NCBI RefSeq assembly: GCF_004117855.1
Contig: NZ_QWBW01000024.1
Span: 23,100 to 87,099, forward strand
Direction: 5' to 3'
Origin: Modicisalibacter coralii
GTDB lineage: Bacteria > Pseudomonadota > Gammaproteobacteria > Pseudomonadales > Halomonadaceae
Length of the DNA: 64,000 nt
The position numbers and the translations under genes are program-made. The notes under the pieces are model-generated. The model saw nothing but the letters and a program-made list of their open reading frames with translations. It did no database searches and had not been told where the DNA came from. Positions 57,898 to 64,000 of the stretch are shown here, in pieces; the first letter of the stretch is position 1; each line of letters starts with the position of its first letter.

Positions 57898-59622
57898 GTG
57901 GAATTGCTTTCCGGCGCCGATATGATCGCCCGCTTCCTGCAGGATGAGGGCGTCGAATACATCTATGGCTACCCGGGTGGCGCAGCGCTGCACATCTACG
58001 ATGCGCTGTTCCGCCAGGATGCCGTCAAACACATCCTCGTTCGCCACGAACAGGCCGCGACCCACGCCGCCGACGGTTATGCGCGAGCTTCCGGCAAGCC
58101 CGGCACGGTATTGGTGACCTCGGGCCCCGGCGCCACCAACACCGTCACCGGCATCGCCACCGCCTACATGGATTCGATTCCCATGGTAGTGCTGTGCGGT
58201 CAGGTCGCCAGTCACCTGATCGGCGAGGATGCCTTCCAGGAAACCGACATCGTCGGCGTGACCCGGCCGGTCGTGAAGCACAGCTTCTCGATCCGTCACC
58301 CGTCGGAGATTCCGACGGTCCTCAAGAAGGCCTACTACCTGGCGTCCACCGGACGACCGGGCCCGGTGGTGGTGGACATTCCCAAGGACATGACCTCGCC
58401 CACCGAACGCTACGAGTACGTCTATCCGAAGAAGGTCAAGCTGCGCTCCTACAATCCGGTGACGCGCGGCCATACCGGGCAGATCAAGAAGGCCGTGGAG
58501 CTGATGCTGAAAGCGCGGCGCCCGGTGTTCTACACCGGTGGCGGGGTGGTCACCGGCGATGCCAGCGAGGCGCTGACCGACCTGGTGCGGCGCTTGGGTT
58601 ATCCGATCACCACCACCTTGATGGGGATCGGCGCCTACCCGCAGAGCGACCGCCAGTCGCTGGGCTGGCTGGGCATGCACGGCAGCTACGAGTCGAACAT
58701 GGCCATGCACCATGCCGACCTGATCATCGCCATCGGTGCGCGTTTCGACGACCGGGTGACCAACAACACCTCGAAGTTCTGCCCCACGGCGAAGATCGTC
58801 CACGTCGACATCGATCCCAGCTCGATCTCCAAGACCGTGCGTGCCGACATCCCCATCGTCGGCCCCGCGGCGAGCGTGATCAGCGAGATGATCAGCCTGG
58901 TGCAGGGCCGCGAGCCGGCCAACCCCGAGGCGCTCGACGAGTGGTGGCAGCGCATCGACGGCTGGCGCGGGGAGCGCCACGGCAAGCTCTACGAGCGAGC
59001 CGCGCCGGGCGAGCTGCTCAAGCCCCAGCAGGTGATCGAGTCGATCTGCGAGTTCACCCGCGGCGAGGCGTTCATCACCACCGACGTCGGCCAGCACCAG
59101 ATGTTCGCCGCGCAGTACTACAAGTTCGACAAGCCCAACCGCTTCATCACCTCGGGCGGGCTCGGGACCATGGGCTTCGGCTTTCCGGCGGCGATGGGCA
59201 TCAAGCAGAGCTACCCGGACGACGACGTGGTCTGCATCACCGGCGAGGGCAGCTTCCAGATGATGATGCAGGAACTGTCCACCTGTAAGCAGTACGGGAT
59301 CGGCGTGAAGATCGTCAATCTCAACAACCAGTCGCTGGGCATGGTGCGCCAGTGGCAGGATCTCAACTACAAGTCGCGCCATGCGCACTCCTACATGGAG
59401 TCGCTACCCGACTTCCAGCAGCTGATCGGCGCCTACGGCTTCACCGCGATCCGCGTGGAACGCGAGGAAGACCTGGTACCGGCGCTCGAGCGGGCGTTCG
59501 CCGACAAGGATGAACTGGTGTTCCTGGACATCTACGTCGACCCGCGCGAGCACGTCTATCCGATGCATGTGCCCTTGGGCTCCATGCGTGACATGCTGCT
59601 TTCGAAGACGGAGCGGACCTGA
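57898..59622 (+). CDS. ilvI: Acetolactate synthase, large subunit
   Basis: A 574-residue thiamine-diphosphate enzyme, the first common step of valine, leucine and isoleucine synthesis. Motifs: catalytic Glu in LVRHEQAATHAADGYARASG, GPGATNTVTGIATAYMDS, FAD region GMHGSYESNMAMHHADLI, and the ThDP-binding GEGSFQMMMQELSTCKQYG...NLNNQ. The start is GTG 57898 after AGGGGAG. It overlaps ilvH by one base (TGATG), so the subunits are coupled. Confidence 0.96.
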   Translation: MELLSGADMIARFLQDEGVEYIYGYPGGAALHIYDALFRQDAVKHILVRHEQAATHAADGYARASGKPGTVLVTSGPGATNTVTGIATAYMDSIPMVVLCGQVASHLIGEDAFQETDIVGVTRPVVKHSFSIRHPSEIPTVLKKAYYLASTGRPGPVVVDIPKDMTSPTERYEYVYPKKVKLRSYNPVTRGHTGQIKKAVELMLKARRPVFYTGGGVVTGDASEALTDLVRRLGYPITTTLMGIGAYPQSDRQSLGWLGMHGSYESNMAMHHADLIIAIGARFDDRVTNNTSKFCPTAKIVHVDIDPSSISKTVRADIPIVGPAASVISEMISLVQGREPANPEALDEWWQRIDGWRGERHGKLYERAAPGELLKPQQVIESICEFTRGEAFITTDVGQHQMFAAQYYKFDKPNRFITSGGLGTMGFGFPAAMGIKQSYPDDDVVCITGEGSFQMMMQELSTCKQYGIGVKIVNLNNQSLGMVRQWQDLNYKSRHAHSYMESLPDFQQLIGAYGFTAIRVEREEDLVPALERAFADKDELVFLDIYVDPREHVYPMHVPLGSMRDMLLSKTERT

Positions 59623-60113
59623 TGCGCCATATCATCTCGATCCTCATGGAAAACGAACCCGGCGCCCTGTCCCGCGTGGTGGGGTTGTTCTCGCAACGCA
59701 ACTTCAACATCGAGTCGTTGAACGTGGCGCCGACCGAGGATGCCACCCTGTCGCGGTTGACCGTGACCACGGTGGGCGACGACCGGGTCATCGAGCAGAT
59801 CACCAAGCACCTCAACAAGCTGGTCGACGTGGTCAAGCTGGTCGATCTGACCGAGGGCAACCACATCGAGCGCGAGCTGATGCTGGTCAAGGTCAAGGCC
59901 CTGGGCGCGCAGCGCGACGAGGTCAAGCGCACCGCGGACATCTTCCGCGCGCAGGTCGTCGACGTCACGCCGAGCGTCTACACCGTGCAGATCACCGGCG
60001 ATGCCGGCAAGCTGGATGCCTTCCTGCAGGCGATGGCGCCGATCGGCATTCTCGAGGTCGCGCGAACCGGCGTCTCGGGGATCTCCCGCGGCGACAAGAT
60101 TCTCAGCCTTTGA
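59622..60113 (+). CDS. ilvH: Acetolactate synthase, small regulatory subunit
   Basis: A 163-residue ACT-domain subunit that activates IlvI and makes it sensitive to valine. MRHIISILMENEPGALSRVV starts the ACT domain and NIESLNVAPTEDATLSR is conserved; the second half holds the C-terminal activation domain. It ends three bases before the stop of the convergent ilvY. Confidence 0.96.
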   Translation: MRHIISILMENEPGALSRVVGLFSQRNFNIESLNVAPTEDATLSRLTVTTVGDDRVIEQITKHLNKLVDVVKLVDLTEGNHIERELMLVKVKALGAQRDEVKRTADIFRAQVVDVTPSVYTVQITGDAGKLDAFLQAMAPIGILEVARTGVSGISRGDKILSL

Positions 60114-60116
60114 GCG

Positions 60117-61052
60117 TCAGTGTTCGCTGTTCTCGAGCCGCCCTTCGGGGCGGCTTTTTCGTGCCGGCTCGTCGGGAACCTGGGCCCAGAGTGCGCGAAC
60201 CAGCGGGTTGCGCAGCTTCTTGTCGAGCACGCACAGGCCGACGTCGTAGGGGGCCAGTCGCGGCGTCACCTCGAGGATGCGCACGCGGTCGGCCAGCGGG
60301 CTGTTGTCGAGGACGATGCGGGGCACCACGCCGACGCCAAAGCCCAGCCCCACCATGCTGACGATCGCTTCGTTGCCGGCGACCTGGGCGTAGATGGTCG
60401 GCTTGAGCCCGAAGCGGCGAAACCAGGCGTCGGTGCGTTCGCGGGCCAGGCCCGATTCGGACAGGATCATCGGCGTGCGTGCCCACGTCTCGCGGTCCGG
60501 CGGGTCGCCGACCGCGGGCAGCCAGCCGGCGGCCTCGCTGGGGGCAATGAACACCAGCGGCGAGGTGGCGATCGGCTTGAAGGCCAACTGGGCGGGCAGC
60601 GCCTCGGGGCGGGCGGTGATCGCCATGTCCTCGTCGCCGCCCAGCACCCGGGCGATGGCGTCGGCCGGATCGCCGGTATGCAGCTTGATCTCGATGCGCG
60701 GGTGGCGAAGACGAAACTCGCTGAGCAGCTCGTAGAGGAAGCTGTAGCTGGCGGTCACCGAGCAGTAGATGCTTAGCTCGCCGGTCAACTCGCCGCTCTC
60801 CTCCATCAGGGTCTGGCGCAACAGCGCCCACTGCTCGAGCGTGTCGCGCGCGTAGCGCTGAAACAACCGGCCGGCATGCGTGAGTGCTACGCTGCGGTTG
60901 TCGCGTTCGAACAGCGCCACGCCCAGGCTCGCCTCCAGTTGCTGGATGGTTCGGCTGAGCGTCGACGGGCTGACATGACAGGCATCGCTGGCGCGGCCGA
61001 AATGCAGGGTCTCGGCGAGGGCCAGGAAATGGTGTAGCGGTCGCAGGTCCAT
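60117..61052 (-). CDS. ilvY: LysR-type regulator IlvY
   Basis: A 311-residue regulator, 10-15 residues longer than E. coli IlvY at the C-terminus. MDLRPLHHFLALAETLHFGR and HVSPSTLSRTIQQLE form the DNA-binding domain; the effector domain includes LSIYCSVTASYSFLYELL and VAGNEAIVSMVGLGFGVGVVP. IlvY activates ilvC with acetolactate or acetohydroxybutyrate as inducer. It is divergent from ilvC with 213 bases between, as in E. coli. Its last codons (RPEGRLENSEH) lie inside the ilvIH terminator. Confidence 0.93.
   Translation of the reverse strand: MDLRPLHHFLALAETLHFGRASDACHVSPSTLSRTIQQLEASLGVALFERDNRSVALTHAGRLFQRYARDTLEQWALLRQTLMEESGELTGELSIYCSVTASYSFLYELLSEFRLRHPRIEIKLHTGDPADAIARVLGGDEDMAITARPEALPAQLAFKPIATSPLVFIAPSEAAGWLPAVGDPPDRETWARTPMILSESGLARERTDAWFRRFGLKPTIYAQVAGNEAIVSMVGLGFGVGVVPRIVLDNSPLADRVRILEVTPRLAPYDVGLCVLDKKLRNPLVRALWAQVPDEPARKSRPEGRLENSEH
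60137..60160 (+). terminator. Terminator of ilvIH, inside the ilvY coding end
   Basis: GCCGCCC-TTCG-GGGCGGC followed by TTTTT, ending the rightward ilvIH message about 24 bases after the ilvH stop. It overlaps codons near the 3' end of the leftward ilvY. Confidence 0.88.
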
Positions 61053-61073
61053 GAGCGCATTGCAGTAAGTGAA

Positions 61074-61113
61074 TTGAAACGTTGCAAATATAGCGTTTTA
61101 CGCAATGCATTGC
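61074..61113 (+). promoter_or_regulatory. ilvC promoter with probable IlvY operator
   Basis: TTGAAA (61074-61079), 16-base spacer, TTTTAC (61096-61101), followed by the perfect palindrome GCAATGCATTGC at 61102-61113. Further TTGCA half-sites (around 61059 and 61082) suggest two adjacent IlvY sites in the ilvY-ilvC gap, as known in E. coli. Confidence 0.6.
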
Positions 61114-61226
61114 CTGTCGTATCGTGAGCGCCAGACACGACACAGGATGTCGCCGCGCTCCGGCCCCGTGGGGCTAGCCGCGGCGCTCCGACCACGCCGC
61201 GCTAGACGGCGGGCCATCAACGCTGA

Positions 61227-62282
<1,056 letters not shown>

Positions 62283-62307
62283 CGCGTCGAGGATGTTTCA
62301 GCGACAG

Positions 62308-62346
62308 CCGAGGGCGCGGAGGGATCCGCGCCCTCGGTGTTTTTTG
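62308..62346 (+). terminator. Terminator of ilvC
   Basis: CCGAGGGCGCGGA / TCCGCGCCCTCGG arms with a GGGA loop, then TGTTTTTT. A very stable hairpin. Confidence 0.92.
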
Positions 62347-62438
62347 GGTGGCGTACCGGTGCGGTCGCCGCCTATCGTTACTGACAGCAGGGTGTAGAAT
62401 GCGCTCTCATGCCTGAATCCGGCAATGGAACGAGATTT

Positions 62439-63311
62439 ATGACCCAAGACCCTCATCGGGAACCCGCCGAGCATTCCACGACCTCCGAATTCAGCGAATT
62501 CGCCCGCGACACCGATGTCGTCGAGGAAACCGTCGAGAACGGCAAGAAGGTCCGTCGACGTGGCATCTACCTGTTGCCCAACCTGTTCACCACCTCGGCC
62601 CTGTTCTCGGGCTTCTTCGCCGTGGTCGCGGCGATCAACGGCGACTTTGCCGCGGCGGCCATCGCTGTCTTCGTGTCGATGGTGCTCGATGGCCTGGACG
62701 GTCGCGTGGCACGACTGACCAACACCCAGAGTGCCTTCGGTGCCGAGTACGATAGCCTCGCCGACATGCTCTCGTTCGGGGTGGCGCCGGCTGTGGTCGC
62801 CTTTACCTGGATCCTCCAGGATGTCGGCAAGATCGGCTGGATCGCCGCCTTCGTCTACGTCGCCTGCGCCGCGTTGCGGCTGGCGCGCTTCAACGTGCAG
62901 CTGGGCTCCACCGACAAGAATTGGTTCATCGGTCTGCCCAGCCCGTCGGCAGCGGCGCTGGTGGCCGGCTGTGTCTGGGTCTTCCACAACTTCAGCATCG
63001 AGGCCTACGCCTTCAAGTTGCTGATGACCTTCGTCGTGGCCGCCGCCGGGGTGCTGATGGTCAGCAACATCCGCTATTACAGCTTCAAGGAGATCGATCT
63101 CAAGGGACCCGTGCCTTTCGTCGCCCTGCTGGCGATCGTGCTGGGCTTCGTGGTGATCTCGCTGGAACCCTCGGTGATGCTGCTCACGCTGTTCGGCTGC
63201 TACGTGGCGTCCGGGCCGATCATGGGGGCCAAGCGCAAGCTCAAGGGGCAGCCGGCGCCCGACAAGGCCTCGGAGCAGGATGCTGCTGCGAGCGACGAGG
63301 ATCCCGCCTGA
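62439..63311 (+). CDS. pssA: CDP-diacylglycerol-serine O-phosphatidyltransferase
   Basis: A 290-residue membrane enzyme of the CDP-alcohol phosphatidyltransferase family that makes phosphatidylserine. The catalytic motif DG-x2-AR-x8-9-G-x3-D-x3-D is DGRVARLTNTQSAFGAEYDS followed by LAD; GIYLLPNLFTTSALFSGF precedes it. This is the type II (membrane, Bacillus-like) PssA. The N-terminal 40 residues are hydrophilic and acidic, as is the C-terminus. ATG 62439 is preferred to ATG 62409. It commonly lies near ilvC in gammaproteobacteria. Confidence 0.93.
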   Translation: MTQDPHREPAEHSTTSEFSEFARDTDVVEETVENGKKVRRRGIYLLPNLFTTSALFSGFFAVVAAINGDFAAAAIAVFVSMVLDGLDGRVARLTNTQSAFGAEYDSLADMLSFGVAPAVVAFTWILQDVGKIGWIAAFVYVACAALRLARFNVQLGSTDKNWFIGLPSPSAAALVAGCVWVFHNFSIEAYAFKLLMTFVVAAAGVLMVSNIRYYSFKEIDLKGPVPFVALLAIVLGFVVISLEPSVMLLTLFGCYVASGPIMGAKRKLKGQPAPDKASEQDAAASDEDPA

Positions 63312-63345
63312 TCCGTCGCGGCAATGACTTCAAGTGATTCATCCC

Positions 63346-63372
63346 ACGCCCGCCTCGCGCGGGCGTCTTGTT
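63346..63372 (+). terminator. Terminator of pssA
   Basis: ACGCCCGC-CTCGC-GCGGGCGT hairpin followed by CTTGTT. Its end abuts the first DnaA box. Confidence 0.7.
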
Positions 63373-63418
63373 ATCCACAAGGGGTTGGCGGGCGGCGGTC
63401 GTGACCGGGTGTGGATAA
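63371..63418. promoter_or_regulatory. Pair of perfect DnaA boxes in inverted orientation
   Basis: TTATCCACA at 63371-63379 and its exact reverse complement TGTGGATAA at 63410-63418, 30 bases apart. Both match the strict R1/R4 consensus. They lie 41 bases upstream of the first rrn promoter. No dnaA, dnaN or AT-rich unwinding element is near, so this is not an origin; control of rrn by DnaA, or DnaA titration, is possible. Confidence 0.6.
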
Positions 63419-63458
63419 GCCGTCTCGGGCGGTCGTGAAATTTTTCTCGGGCGAGGGC

Positions 63459-63487
63459 TTGTCAGGGCCGAATGTGAGGCGTAAAGT
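63459..63487 (+). promoter_or_regulatory. Candidate rrn promoter 1
   Basis: TTGTCA (63459-63464), 17-base spacer, TAAAGT (63482-63487). An AT-rich GAAATTTTTC around 63437-63446 could act as an UP element. Confidence 0.6.
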
Positions 63488-63587
63488 ACGCATCCGCTGC
63501 CGACGACGGGACACGTCACCGGCGGTGACGGGAGAAGCAAGTAGCTGTTTCTTCGAGGGTTTTAGAGAGCGGCGGTGAACAAATCGC

Positions 63588-63616
63588 TTGCCGGATCGCC
63601 TCGAAGGCTGTAGACT
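63588..63616 (+). promoter_or_regulatory. Candidate rrn promoter 2
   Basis: TTGCCG (63588-63593), 17-base spacer, TAGACT (63611-63616). Same spacing as the first, 129 bases downstream of it. Confidence 0.5.
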
Positions 63617-63713
63617 TCGCTCCCACGATTCGCCGGCCTTTCGGGGTCAGCGGTCAAGCGCGGCCGAGATCGATTGCGGATCTCGCCCGGTGTTCGGCAC
63701 CGGCCGCCGAGGC

Positions 63714-63741
63714 TTGACAGCGCAGCGCGAATCGGTAGAAT
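63714..63741 (+). promoter_or_regulatory. Candidate rrn promoter 3
   Basis: TTGACA (63714-63719), 16-base spacer, TAGAAT (63736-63741), the best match of the three, followed by a GC-rich discriminator as in stringently controlled rrn promoters. Confidence 0.75.
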
Positions 63742-63783
63742 ACGCCTCTCTCGCGGCGAGGCGCCTTCGGGCAAACGACGCGA

Positions 63784-63796
63784 TGCTCTTTAACAA
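63784..63796 (+). promoter_or_regulatory. boxA antitermination site of the rRNA leader
   Basis: TGCTCTTTAACAA matches the gammaproteobacterial rrn boxA consensus, where NusB/NusE load to prevent premature termination. Confidence 0.85.
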
Positions 63797-63930
63797 GTCG
63801 ATCAGGTAATTCATGTGGGCGCTTGGCCACGATACGGTGACACTGTCACATGATATCAAGGCAAGCGACTCGTCAAGAGACGTTTGAACCTTGAGCCAGG
63901 TTTGGTCCGCCTAACGGACCATCAGACTTT

Positions 63931-64000
63931 CAACTGAAGAGTTTGATCATGGCTCAGATTGAACGCTGGCGGCAGGCTTAACACATGCAAGTCGAGCGGT
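63931..64000 (+). rRNA. rrs: 16S ribosomal RNA, 5' end (cut by window edge)
   Basis: The sequence CTGAAGAGTTTGATCATGGC from 63934, then TCAGATTGAACGCTGGCGGC and AACACATGCAAGTCGAGCGG, is the universal 16S 5' region of gammaproteobacteria. Only 70 bases are present. The 5' end is placed by comparison with E. coli and is accurate to one or two bases. Confidence 0.97.

Larger units (their letters stand above)
63312..63930. other. Control region and leader of the rRNA operon
   Basis: About 619 bases with no gene. In order: a pssA terminator, two inverted DnaA boxes, three candidate tandem promoters, boxA and the leader up to 16S. Each is given separately. Confidence 0.75.

Noticed and set aside
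63312..63460. Chromosomal replication origin near the DnaA boxes
   Set aside because: Only two boxes, no AT-rich unwinding region, and no dnaA, dnaN, gidA or parAB genes nearby.

Overview
The window is 64 kb of GC-rich gammaproteobacterial chromosome. The best guess is a Halomonas-like member of the Halomonadaceae. This rests on the 16S rRNA 5' end at the right edge, on family-typical housekeeping proteins, and on a gene order from clpB to ispB that closely follows, in reverse, the Pseudomonas order as I remember it (clpB, pgeF, rluD, bamD ... thiO, fimT, fimU-pilVWXY1E, ispH, fkpB, lspA, ileS, ribF, murJ, rpsT, proB, obg, rpmA, rplU, ispB). No insertion sequences, CRISPR arrays or prophage genes were seen.

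Layout. 1-12 kb is a mixed region: the 5' part of rapA, a TlpA-like thioredoxin with an Lgt-like membrane domain, a RibD-type reductase, an ATP-grasp/CocE-hydrolase pair, a PepSY/DUF2946 membrane locus, a frameshifted UPF0114 (YqhA-like) gene, and a copper-delivery pair (PCu(A)C plus SCO) followed by a solute-binding-type protein. 12.5-23.7 kb is one tightly overlapping five-gene operon: a DUF4132 HEAT-like giant protein, a MoxR AAA+ ATPase, a DUF5682 protein, a VWA/MIDAS protein and a SWIM zinc-finger protein. It matches the functionally uncharacterised E. coli yehI-yehL-yehM-yehP-yehQ set and is the most interesting accessory system here. 23.7-27 kb holds a divergent MFS/LysR pair, a DUF2314 protein and tRNA-Pro(CGG).

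27-39.8 kb is core: ispB divergent from rplU-rpmA-obg-proB, then rpsT, murJ, ribF-ileS-lspA-fkpB-ispH. 39.9-46.6 kb is a type IV pilus minor-pilin/adhesin operon (fimU, pilV, pilW, pilX, pilY1, pilE) that looks more AT-rich, with an inverted fimT-like gene at its end. 46.7-55.8 kb carries thiO, a PP0621-family gene, nadE, bamD, rluD, pgeF and clpB. As given, clpB lacks part of its coiled-coil M domain and is out of frame. 55.9-63.3 kb has a sugar porter with a LacI-type palindrome, then ilvIH, ilvY/ilvC and pssA. The window ends in an rRNA operon leader with three candidate tandem promoters, a boxA and two perfect inverted DnaA boxes.

How the genes work together: ilvI-ilvH-ilvC with the regulator ilvY form the branched-chain amino acid pathway. 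ribF-ileS-lspA-fkpB-ispH is the usual translation/lipoprotein/isoprenoid operon. PCu(A)C and SCO deliver copper to cytochrome oxidase. The MoxR, VWA, SWIM, DUF5682 and DUF4132 proteins probably act as one chaperone-like or regulatory complex. All assignments come from reading the sequence and from family knowledge; no searches were run.
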